A stretch of 12,985 bases of DNA from UBA7332 sp051652645 (lineage in GTDB: Bacteria > Bacteroidota > Bacteroidia > Bacteroidales > UBA7332): contig JBOFUP010000034.1 of assembly GCA_051652645.1 (NCBI GenBank), forward strand, positions 1 to 12,985, read 5' to 3'. The notes under the pieces are model-generated. The model was not told where the DNA came from. It did no database searches and saw only the letters and a program-made list of their open reading frames with translations. A program made the translations under genes and the position numbers. Of the stretch, positions 1 to 5,956 are shown piece by piece. Each line of letters starts with the position of its first letter. The stretch's first letter is position 1.

Positions 1-102
1 AGAGCGCAAAGATTTTTCAACTCTCTCTTGGTAGTCAGCCTTTTCAACCTGAATCTTTACGATTGCATTTACGCTGTCAATGTTCTGTTGTAAAACGTTC
101 AT
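1..102 (-). CDS. tig: Trigger factor, N-terminal fragment (cut by the window edge)
   Basis: Only the first 34 codons are in the window; the gene continues past the left edge. The peptide begins MNVLQQNIDSVNAIVKI and goes on with VEKADYQERVEKSLR. This matches the start of Bacteroidota trigger factor, the ribosome-bound peptidyl-prolyl isomerase and chaperone that meets nascent chains at the exit tunnel. The visible part is the first beta strand and helix of the ribosome-binding domain; the ribosome-docking loop that follows is outside the window. The ATG at 102-100 is the first start after a well-formed promoter at 155-185, and no good Shine-Dalgarno site precedes it, as usual in this phylum. 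The identification rests on a short N-terminus recognised by eye, so the family is likely but not proven. Confidence 0.82.
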   Translation of the reverse strand, partial: MNVLQQNIDSVNAIVKIQVEKADYQERVEKSLRS

Positions 103-154
103 TATGACGGTATATTAAATTATAACAATTAATTTGTTCTTAGCTATTAGAGTA

Positions 155-185
155 CAAAAATAGCTCTATTCTTTTAATTCTCAAA
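155..185 (-). promoter_or_regulatory. Bacteroidota sigma-ABfr promoter for tig
   Basis: On the minus strand TTTG (185-182) is followed after exactly 19 bases by TATTTTTG (162-155), an ideal match to the TTTG-N19-TAnnTTTG promoter of this phylum. Transcription would begin around 150, giving a leader of roughly 45-50 bases before the tig ATG at 102. A 7-base inverted repeat (AGCTATT at 142-148, AATAGCT at 159-165) straddles the -7 box and the expected start site. Confidence 0.8.
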
Positions 186-244
186 CTCTTTTTTTTCTTT
201 TTGTCAGATATAGGGGCTTAATAAAGCTCAATAGTAGCTATATT

Positions 245-1171
245 TCAGTTTGTCGACCAGTCCCAATCCTTTAGATTAAAACTCCCTTCTAGTCTATCTT
301 CTAAGTTGTCAGGCATAGCTTCCATGAAGTTTAAACCGGTAAGTCTCTCAACGCTATCAACCGTAACTGCAAATGAGCGAAGTGATTTCTTTGACGCTTT
401 GTTTGGTATTACAAATGCGATAGCTTTACGAACAGGAGGGACCGGGTCTACAACAACTTTGTAGAAATATTCTGGAATGATTATATCTGTCTTTCCCATC
501 GTTGGTAGGCCGGAAGTTAGTACTGGTCCAGTCATTATAAGAAGTAGAGAGTCTGATTTTGCCCATTTCCTAGTTTGTTCCTCTAACCTTTTCCATACGC
601 CTCGATTGAAATTTGGGTCTTGTGGTGAGATGTTAGTCATATAGAACGATTCGTTCATAGCCTTCTTACTCCATGCCATGTCGGCTGCAGGAGCTAGATG
701 TCCTCTGTCAAACCCCGATCGAGTAAAGTCAGAGGTTGTTGTGTGTTTATACTTGAGTTTTGGGTCTGGCGTAAAATTATCATCCCTCTTGTGTTGGGGT
801 CCTTTTAGTCTATTTCCCACAAGTTTATATGCCACCCAATTAGCATTTTTGTAATCTTTGTTGTATGAAACGTTATACTCAGAGTGTTTGAGAAGAGTCT
901 CCTCTCTGTCGAAGCACTCCTCTGGCATTAGCCAACTATTGTAATCCTCCTTGTTGTAGGAATGTTGTTCTGTTTTTGTAGTTCTCTTTACTTTGTTTAG
1001 GTTCTCTTTAACCCTTGGTCTGAGTATAAATAATCCAATAAGAGCCACAAGGAGTAGGAAGATTATAGCAATTACCCCCCATGAGAGTGATTCTTCTCCC
1101 TTACTCTTTTTTGTTGTTCTTCTTTTGGGTTTTGATGTAGCTCTGCGTGTAGTTACACTTTTCTTTGCCAT
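245..1171 (-). CDS. Membrane-anchored DNA/RNA non-specific endonuclease (NUC1 family)
   Basis: A 308-aa beta-beta-alpha-metal nuclease related to Serratia nuclease and EndoG, expected to cut single- and double-stranded DNA and RNA with a divalent metal ion. The catalytic DRGH motif is at residues 155-158 (in GFDRGHLAPAADM). The metal-binding Asn and following Glu of the family correspond to N189 and E197 in the stretch NFNRGVWKRLE. Residues 1-26 are very basic, with 11 Lys or Arg. One hydrophobic helix (about 32-50) follows and then a linker to about 75. By the positive-inside rule the basic tail is cytoplasmic and the nuclease domain is periplasmic; no cleavable signal peptide is seen. It lies 46 bases after the beta-barrel gene with no terminator between, so it is probably the last gene of that cluster. 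The role could be nucleic-acid scavenging or destruction of incoming DNA; the sequence does not decide. No immunity gene is evident. Confidence 0.93.
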   Translation of the reverse strand: MAKKSVTTRRATSKPKRRTTKKSKGEESLSWGVIAIIFLLLVALIGLFILRPRVKENLNKVKRTTKTEQHSYNKEDYNSWLMPEECFDREETLLKHSEYNVSYNKDYKNANWVAYKLVGNRLKGPQHKRDDNFTPDPKLKYKHTTTSDFTRSGFDRGHLAPAADMAWSKKAMNESFYMTNISPQDPNFNRGVWKRLEEQTRKWAKSDSLLLIMTGPVLTSGLPTMGKTDIIIPEYFYKVVVDPVPPVRKAIAFVIPNKASKKSLRSFAVTVDSVERLTGLNFMEAMPDNLEDRLEGSFNLKDWDWSTN

Positions 1172-1217
1172 TTATTATCTAATCTTATTATTCTTATTTT
1201 TCCTTCACTCATGCTCG

Positions 1218-1739
1218 TTATAGGTAGAATGCTAGTCCGAGTTTGAATCCAAATCTTCGGTATGTATCTGCTAAGCTATATTTCCAATAAACACCAGGTT
1301 CAATAGCGAATCTTCGGCTAACGAATATGCTTATTCCAGTCTCAGCACTTAAAGGTACAAAGTCTGGTCTTTTTTCAGAGCCAATATTATTTGCAAGATT
1401 CTTTTGATATCCAATCATACCTTGGGCATACCAATGCTTAATAAGGTACAATCTTAGTCCACCCTCAACCTGAAAGCTATTGTTACGTTGCTCATTCTGG
1501 TTGTTTATTTGCATACCGAAGTTTCCGATGACTGCCATCCTTTCTGTAAGAAGCACACCCATTCCAATAGCAAACGAGGTATTAATACCTGTTTTGTAGT
1601 TCTCTTGTTTAACTTGACTTATATCAAGCCCTGTTATCTGAGGGTTGATGAATAGTCTTCCATGTTCTGTAACCTGCCCCATCATTGATGAGTAGATAGT
1701 GCATAGTATTGATAAAGATAAGGTTAAGAGTATTCTCAT
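1218..1739 (-). CDS. Outer-membrane beta-barrel protein of unknown role
   Basis: A 173-aa protein, taking the ATG at 1739. An in-frame ATG at 1766 would add nine residues, but it lies inside the preceding gene and puts a charged stretch before the signal peptide. From 1739 the protein starts MRILLTLSLSILCTIYSS, a good signal peptide with likely cleavage near residues 18-22. The rest alternates polar and hydrophobic residues in short strands (for example NTSFAIGMGVLL, MAVIGNFGMQI, VEGGLRLYLI, WYAQGMIGY, FGFKLGLAFYL) separated by polar turns, and it ends with an aromatic strand as outer-membrane barrels do. The length fits a small barrel of about eight strands. The stop of the upstream membrane-protein gene is separated from this start by one base, suggesting translational coupling. 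Ligand and function are unknown. Confidence 0.8.
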   Translation of the reverse strand: MRILLTLSLSILCTIYSSMMGQVTEHGRLFINPQITGLDISQVKQENYKTGINTSFAIGMGVLLTERMAVIGNFGMQINNQNEQRNNSFQVEGGLRLYLIKHWYAQGMIGYQKNLANNIGSEKRPDFVPLSAETGISIFVSRRFAIEPGVYWKYSLADTYRRFGFKLGLAFYL

Positions 1740-1740
1740 A

Positions 1741-1977
1741 TTACCATGTTTTGCGGTGTCCAGCATTGCGTTTGTCTCTTTTATATCTCTGCTTTTTCTC
1801 TCTAACTCTAAGAACGTAGTGAAGTGCTGCTATTATCATTATAGTTGCTGATATAGTGCCCCAATACTCCAAATGGTTTTGCTTTTCAAGATATTCAGGG
1901 AGAGTAAAATAGGAAAGCACTGCCAAATATATAAGCAATAGTATAGGTAGAAGTAGGGATTTTTTTAGTTTACGCAT
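1741..1977 (-). CDS. Small two-helix membrane protein, hypothetical
   Basis: A 78-aa protein that I cannot assign to a named family. It has a basic N-terminus (MRKLKK), a hydrophobic helix at about residues 8-25, a short polar segment with EYLEKQNHLEYW, a second helix at about 41-57, and a strongly basic C-terminal tail (REKKQRYKRDKRNAGHRK). This predicts a hairpin with both ends in the cytoplasm. It is the first gene of a minus-strand cluster, just downstream of a divergent promoter, and its TAA sits one base before the ATG of the beta-barrel gene. That coupling and the clear helix/charge pattern argue for a real gene. The basic tail could contact nucleic acid or phospholipid; that is speculation. 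Confidence 0.72.
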   Translation of the reverse strand: MRKLKKSLLLPILLLIYLAVLSYFTLPEYLEKQNHLEYWGTISATIMIIAALHYVLRVREKKQRYKRDKRNAGHRKTW

Positions 1978-2047
1978 TACTGTTTGTTTTGTGGAAATAG
2001 GTGCAACTTATCTAATATTAAAATAGAGAGTCTCGATTTTATTGGAG

Positions 2048-2055
2048 CAAATGTA
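2048..2055 (-). promoter_or_regulatory. Leftward -7 box for the membrane protein/barrel/nuclease cluster
   Basis: Minus-strand TACATTTG fits TAnnTTTG and is followed by CTCCAAT. Transcription would start near 2042, about 65 bases before the ATG at 1977. No TTTG is found about 19 bases upstream, so the -33 part is weak. It forms an imperfect dyad with the rightward box at 2075-2082. Confidence 0.6.
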
Positions 2056-2074
2056 ATCAATTTTTATTTTTTTC

Positions 2075-2082
2075 TACCTTTG
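2075..2082 (+). promoter_or_regulatory. Rightward -7 box for the dgt operon
   Basis: TACCTTTG matches TAnnTTTG and is followed by TCCAAT. Transcription would begin near 2088, leaving a leader of only about ten bases before the dgt ATG at 2099. No clear TTTG lies at the expected -33 spacing; that position is occupied by the opposing leftward box. Confidence 0.65.
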
Positions 2083-2098
2083 TCCAATAAGGAACTTA

Positions 2099-3460
2099 AT
2101 GAAAGATAAATTCAACTCAATGAATAAAATGGAGTGGAGCTGCTTATTGTCGGCTCAACGTTTTGGCCTCGAGGGCTGGAGTGGTGATCAGAAGCATGAT
2201 AGAACAGAGTTTCAGAGGGACTATGATAGATTGATATTCTCAGCGCCATTTCGAAGATTGCAGAATAAAACACAAGTATTCCCTCTACCAGGCAGTGTGT
2301 TTGTCCATAATAGGTTGACACATAGTCTTGAGGTAGCCTGTGTTGGTCGCTCCTTGGGGGATATTGTAGCACGTGGGATAAAAGATAAGTATGATAAGAA
2401 TGCTCCATGGTATAAGCTCTTCTATGAGTGTGGCAATATTGTTTCTGCGGCTTGTCTTGCTCATGATTTGGGTAATCCGCCCTTTGGTCACTCAGGAGAG
2501 AAGGCAATCAATGCTTTTTTTGTAGAGGGCAAAGGTAGTGAGTTGAAATCACAAATGACTCAGAGTGAGTGGCAGGACCTTATCAACTTTGAGGGAAATG
2601 CAAATGCTTTCAGACTTCTTACTCATCAGTTTCAAGGAAGACGTAAGGGCGGTTTTGCTCTTACTTATTCAACATTAGCCTCCATAGTTAAGTACCCGTA
2701 TGAATCTTCTCTTGCAGGAGGGAAAGGAAAGTTCGGATTTCTACAGTCAGAAGTTGCCGATTTTTGTTATATTGCTGAGCGCTTGGGTATGATTCGTTTA
2801 GGGGATTCGCCTATAAGATATGCTCGTCACCCTCTTGTTTATTTGGTTGAGGCTGCCGATGATATATGCTATCAAATAATGGATATTGAGGATTCTCATA
2901 AATTGAAGATATTGACAACAGAGGAGACAAAGGAGATCCTTCTATCATATTTTGATTCTCCAAGATTAGACTCTATCACTAGGGCTCTAAGCTATTTAGA
3001 TGATGTTAATGAGCAGATTTCTTATCTCAGATCATCTGTTATTGGAAAGCTCATAGAGCAGTGTGCTAGGGTGTTTATTAAAAATGAGGAAAAGCTCTTG
3101 TGTGGTCAGTTTTCTGGTCCATTGATTAAATATATTGATGAGAAACCTCGTGAAGCATATGAGCTTTGTACCAAGATAGCTTACAAAAAAATCTATGCAT
3201 CGAAGGAGGTGCTTGATGTTGAAGTGGCAGGTTATCAAATCATAGTCACACTATTGGAGAGGCTTATAGAGGCTGTGCTAAACCCAGAGAAGGCTTATTC
3301 AAAGCTTCTACTTAATAGGGTGCCATCACAGTATGAAGTTAATGCTCCTACTGTATATGGTAGGGTCGTTGCTGTTCTTGATTATATCTCTGGAATGACA
3401 GATGTATATGCTTTAGATCTCTATCGTAAGATTAATGGGATGAGTCTTCCAGCATTATAA
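2099..3460 (+). CDS. dgt: Deoxyguanosinetriphosphate triphosphohydrolase (dGTPase)
   Basis: A 453-aa HD-domain enzyme that hydrolyses dGTP to deoxyguanosine and triphosphate, controlling dNTP pools in the cytoplasm. The N-terminal block has FRRLQNKTQVFPLPG followed by HNRLTHSLEVA. The HD-type metal site is H75 (in THSLEV), H122-D123 (in AHDLGNPPFGHSGE) and an Asp of EAADDICY (254-255). H131 in the same conserved stretch corresponds to the catalytic His of E. coli Dgt. Length is close to the usual 450-500 aa and no break is seen. The first ATG was chosen because it lies about ten bases after the expected transcription start; Met8 and Met11 are alternatives. It heads a likely operon with the TPM-domain gene (gap 23 bases) and argB. 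The motif pattern clearly places it with dGTPases rather than with general HD hydrolases. Confidence 0.95.
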   Translation: MKDKFNSMNKMEWSCLLSAQRFGLEGWSGDQKHDRTEFQRDYDRLIFSAPFRRLQNKTQVFPLPGSVFVHNRLTHSLEVACVGRSLGDIVARGIKDKYDKNAPWYKLFYECGNIVSAACLAHDLGNPPFGHSGEKAINAFFVEGKGSELKSQMTQSEWQDLINFEGNANAFRLLTHQFQGRRKGGFALTYSTLASIVKYPYESSLAGGKGKFGFLQSEVADFCYIAERLGMIRLGDSPIRYARHPLVYLVEAADDICYQIMDIEDSHKLKILTTEETKEILLSYFDSPRLDSITRALSYLDDVNEQISYLRSSVIGKLIEQCARVFIKNEEKLLCGQFSGPLIKYIDEKPREAYELCTKIAYKKIYASKEVLDVEVAGYQIIVTLLERLIEAVLNPEKAYSKLLLNRVPSQYEVNAPTVYGRVVAVLDYISGMTDVYALDLYRKINGMSLPAL

Positions 3461-3483
3461 ACGCAAACTAAAATTACTTATAT

Positions 3484-4725
3484 ATGAAAAAGTTGTTATT
3501 AGCAACTCTTCTGATGTTCATCATTCAGCTTCTTCCAGCTGAGGTTTATCGTATTGAGACGATACCAAATATTCAATTAAAGGATTCTACGCAGTTCGTT
3601 TCTAATCCTGATAATATTATCTCTAACGCTGCTGTTTCTACAATCAATAAGGAGTTGCAGAGGGTTAGACAAGTTACAACGGCGGAGGTAGCTGTTGTGC
3701 TTGTAGGATCAATAGGGCAGAGTGATATTAAGCAATTTGCTACTGAGCTTTTTGCTCATTGGGGTATTGGAAAGCGAGATCGTGATAATGGTCTATTAAT
3801 CCTTTTTGTCTCAGATCAAAAGAAGATCACTTTCGAAACAGGTTATGGTATAGAGGGTGTGCTTCCAGATGCTATATGTAAGAGGATTCAGACGGTTGAT
3901 ATGATACCTCACTTCCGTAGGGGTGATATTGATCAAGGGATGATATCAGGAGTTAATAAGACAGCAAGCTATCTTCTTGATGAGGATGTGAGAGAGGAGA
4001 TTAAATCTAGTATGGGAACCCTCGTTGTGGATAAAGCAAAGAGTGCTTTCCCTTGGTATATGCTTCTCTCTGTGGGAGTGGCTATATTCTTTGCTTTTTC
4101 TATCTTCTTTAGTCTAAATTCAAAGAGTGATAGATATGATAAGTATAGAAATATAATCGGGTATAAGGTGCCAATTATTATATTCACTGTTATATTTCCA
4201 GCATTGATGCTCTTTGTTGTTCTTTTCTTCTTCTGGAAAAAGAAGAATCTGCGTGATGGTAAGCATGAATGTGACAAGTGTGGTAGTAAAATGAGTAAAT
4301 TGAGTGAAGAGGATGATGATTTCCACCTTACTGAAGCTGAAAGGATAGAGGAGAGAATTCGCTCAGTTGATTATGATGTGTGGGTATGTGGTAGTTGTTC
4401 AAACAAGAAAATATATAAGTTTGATGCGGAGTATAGTAACTATCGCAAGTGTCCTCAGTGTAAAGCTAAGACATTCGCCTTAAGTAGTGATAGGGTTCTT
4501 CGTACACCAACTCCTCTTTATGAAGGATCAGGGCAAAGAGAGTATTTCTGTCAACACTGTAAACATAAATTAATAGAACCTTATACATTGCCTCGTATTA
4601 TAGTCGTTCCTCCTCCTGGAGGTAGACGCGGAGGCGGTGGCTTCGGTGGTGGAATGGGAGGCTTTGGTGGCGGCGGTTTTGGCGGCGGTCGCTCTGGTGG
4701 TGGTGGTGCCACAAGTGGTTGGTAA
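3484..4725 (+). CDS. TPM-domain membrane protein with zinc ribbons and glycine-rich tail
   Basis: A 413-aa protein. Residues 1-19 look like a signal peptide (MKKLLLATLLMFIIQLLPA). Residues about 38-167 form a TPM domain (TLP18.3/Psb32/MOLO-1 family, as in YgcG), with the typical stretches AEVAVVLVG, WGIGKRDRDNGLLILF and ITFETGYGIEGVLPD. Two transmembrane helices follow (about 190-210 and 229-251). The C-terminal part has four CxxC knuckles (C263/C266, C302/C305, C323/C326, C356/C359), which would make two zinc ribbons, and a tail from about 379 that is nearly all Gly with Arg and Phe, ending SGGGGATSGW. The tail resembles the end of YgcG-type proteins. TPM proteins are linked to membrane-protein quality control in some organisms, but no function can be assigned here. 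It sits between dgt and argB with gaps of 23 and 28 bases, so it is probably co-transcribed. Confidence 0.88.
   Translation: MKKLLLATLLMFIIQLLPAEVYRIETIPNIQLKDSTQFVSNPDNIISNAAVSTINKELQRVRQVTTAEVAVVLVGSIGQSDIKQFATELFAHWGIGKRDRDNGLLILFVSDQKKITFETGYGIEGVLPDAICKRIQTVDMIPHFRRGDIDQGMISGVNKTASYLLDEDVREEIKSSMGTLVVDKAKSAFPWYMLLSVGVAIFFAFSIFFSLNSKSDRYDKYRNIIGYKVPIIIFTVIFPALMLFVVLFFFWKKKNLRDGKHECDKCGSKMSKLSEEDDDFHLTEAERIEERIRSVDYDVWVCGSCSNKKIYKFDAEYSNYRKCPQCKAKTFALSSDRVLRTPTPLYEGSGQREYFCQHCKHKLIEPYTLPRIIVVPPPGGRRGGGGFGGGMGGFGGGGFGGGRSGGGGATSGW
4618..4722 (+). repeat. Low-complexity glycine-codon tract
   Basis: About 35 codons, mostly GGN, encode the Gly/Arg/Phe tail of the TPM protein. Runs such as GGCGGCGG and GGTGGTGGTGG raise the local GC content well above the surroundings and could change length by slippage. 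The opposite strand shows proline-rich open frames here that are shadows, not genes. Confidence 0.85.
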
Positions 4726-4753
4726 CCGTCTTTGTGGATGTAAATAAAAAGAG

Positions 4754-5527
4754 ATGAAACAAAAGTTGACAATAATAAAAGTAGGGGGTAAGATTGTTGA
4801 GCAGAAAGAGTCTTTGCAGGCTCTTCTCTCTCAATTTTCCCTGATTGATGGTTTGAAAATGCTGGTTCATGGTGGTGGTCGTTCTGCCACTAAGGTAGCA
4901 TCTCAGATGGGTATAGATAGCAAGATGGTTGACGGAAGGCGTATCACCGATGGTGATATGCTTGATGTTGTAACTATGGTATATGGTGGATTAGTCAATA
5001 AGGGTATAGTCTCCGCTCTTCAAGCAAAGGGTATAAACTCTCTTGGATTGACGGGCGCAGACCTTAATATAGTACAGTCACAGAGGCGTAAGGCATCTGC
5101 CGTGGATTATGGGTTTGTTGGTGATGTGACAAGGGTTAATAGTGAAATATTAGCTTCTTTAATCAGGCAAGGTATAGTTCCCGTTATTGCTCCTATCACT
5201 CACGATGGACAAGGGCAGATCTTAAACACTAATGCTGATACAATAGCAGGGGCGATGGCAAAGTCTCTTGCAGAGGAGTTTGACGTAACACTTGTATACT
5301 GCTTTGAAAGGGCAGGAGTGCTACGTGATGAAAGCGATGACAGTAGTGTTATTTGTAGTATTAAGCCAATAGACTTTGAGTCTTTGAAGGCAGATGGAGT
5401 CATACAGGGTGGTATGATTCCAAAGCTTGAGAATGCATTTCAAGCAATCTCTTCTGGTGTTTCTAAGGTGGTAATAACAAGTTCCTCTGATTTACTTGCT
5501 AAAAGGGGTACAACTATTGAGCCATAG
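4754..5527 (+). CDS. argB: Acetylglutamate (or succinylglutamate) kinase
   Basis: A 257-aa amino-acid kinase that phosphorylates the gamma-carboxylate of an N-acylated glutamate, the second step of arginine synthesis. Visible family residues: K9 in IIKVGGK (phosphate binding, K8 in E. coli), the glycine loop HGGGRSA at 39-45, R63 in GRRIT, the NTNAD motif at 158-162 with D162, and GGMIPKL with K224 (K217 in E. coli). The segment VYCFERAGVL replaces the more usual LSDVxGIL, a form I associate with Bacteroidota ArgB. In Bacteroides fragilis arginine synthesis runs through N-succinyl intermediates, so the true substrate here may be N-succinylglutamate; the sequence alone does not settle this. 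No other arginine gene is in the window. It follows the TPM gene by 28 bases, and its TAG overlaps the 3' end of the opposing bactofilin gene. Confidence 0.93.
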   Translation: MKQKLTIIKVGGKIVEQKESLQALLSQFSLIDGLKMLVHGGGRSATKVASQMGIDSKMVDGRRITDGDMLDVVTMVYGGLVNKGIVSALQAKGINSLGLTGADLNIVQSQRRKASAVDYGFVGDVTRVNSEILASLIRQGIVPVIAPITHDGQGQILNTNADTIAGAMAKSLAEEFDVTLVYCFERAGVLRDESDDSSVICSIKPIDFESLKADGVIQGGMIPKLENAFQAISSGVSKVVITSSSDLLAKRGTTIEP

Positions 5528-5858
5528 AGCATTTGCCGCTGAACTTAGCATTGGGTTCTACTGCCAATTGGGGTGTTGTAATATCTCCGTCGATAACTCC
5601 AGAGGATCTGATTGTTAGGGTCTCTTTAATTGATATATTACCAACTATTCTACCCATAATATCGGCGGTGGAAGATTCGATATTTCCATTCACGGTAGCC
5701 TGCGGACCAATAACAACTTTTCCGCTACAAATTATGTTACCATTTAAGGTGCCGTCAATACGTATATCCTCGTCAGCACATATATTTCCATCTATGGTTG
5801 TGCCCACAGCGAAGGCATTGTGAGGCATTCCTACGGTTTTCTCTTCTCTCTTAAACAT
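5514..5858 (-). CDS. Bactofilin (polymer-forming cytoskeletal protein)
   Basis: A 114-aa bactofilin (DUF583/CcmA family), which self-assembles without nucleotide into filaments that help place cell-envelope enzymes. After a short N-terminal tail (MFKREEKTVGMPHNAFAVG) the protein is a right-handed beta-helix of short repeats centred on DG or NG turns: IDGNI, IDGTLNGNI, VNGNIESS, GRIVGNISI, VIDGDI. It ends with a short tail, KFSGKCSMAQ. I use the ATG at 5858, not the upstream in-frame ATG at 5882, because the upstream one lies inside the TATATTTG promoter box and would not be transcribed. The last 14 bases overlap argB in the opposite orientation. No peptidase or other shape gene adjoins it. 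The family assignment is firm; the cellular role is inferred. Confidence 0.9.
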   Translation of the reverse strand: MFKREEKTVGMPHNAFAVGTTIDGNICADEDIRIDGTLNGNIICSGKVVIGPQATVNGNIESSTADIMGRIVGNISIKETLTIRSSGVIDGDITTPQLAVEPNAKFSGKCSMAQ

Positions 5859-5879
5859 AAAAATCAGTGTTATAATAGG

Positions 5880-5887
5880 CAAATATA
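5880..5887 (-). promoter_or_regulatory. -7 box of the bactofilin promoter
   Basis: Minus-strand TATATTTG matches TAnnTTTG. Transcription would start near 5874, about 15 bases before the ATG at 5858. This decides the start of the bactofilin gene, since the alternative ATG at 5882-5880 falls inside the box. No good -33 TTTG is seen. Confidence 0.6.
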
Positions 5888-5921
5888 CTCCTTTTGTAGA
5901 TAAATGTTTTAAGTTTATACC

Positions 5922-5929
5922 TAATTTTG
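5922..5929 (+). promoter_or_regulatory. -7 box for the folB to uvrB operon
   Basis: TAATTTTG matches TAnnTTTG, with a short leader of about 20 bases before the folB ATG at 5957. A TTTG at 5893-5896 is 25 bases upstream, longer than the usual spacing of about 19, so the -33 element is uncertain. Confidence 0.5.
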
Positions 5930-5956
5930 GAACCTATAACGCTAATAGTATACTAA

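Noticed and set aside
190..244. Terminator for the nuclease gene
   Set aside because: Short complementary arms exist (ATATAG with CTATAT, GCTT with AAGC), but the minus strand continues into A-rich rather than T-rich sequence.
2112..2507. Minus-strand open frame of 131 codons inside dgt
   Set aside because: Shadow of the dGTPase; rich in His, Tyr and Ser in a pattern expected from the antisense of conserved codons, with no start context.
4581..4870. Proline-rich and histidine/arginine-rich open frames on the minus strand over the end of the TPM gene
   Set aside because: They are reverse complements of the glycine-codon tract; they overlap a real gene fully and have no promoter.
5533..5823. 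A 96-aa plus-strand open frame opposite bactofilin
   Set aside because: It is antisense to a strongly supported beta-helix protein, and its composition shows no domain of its own.
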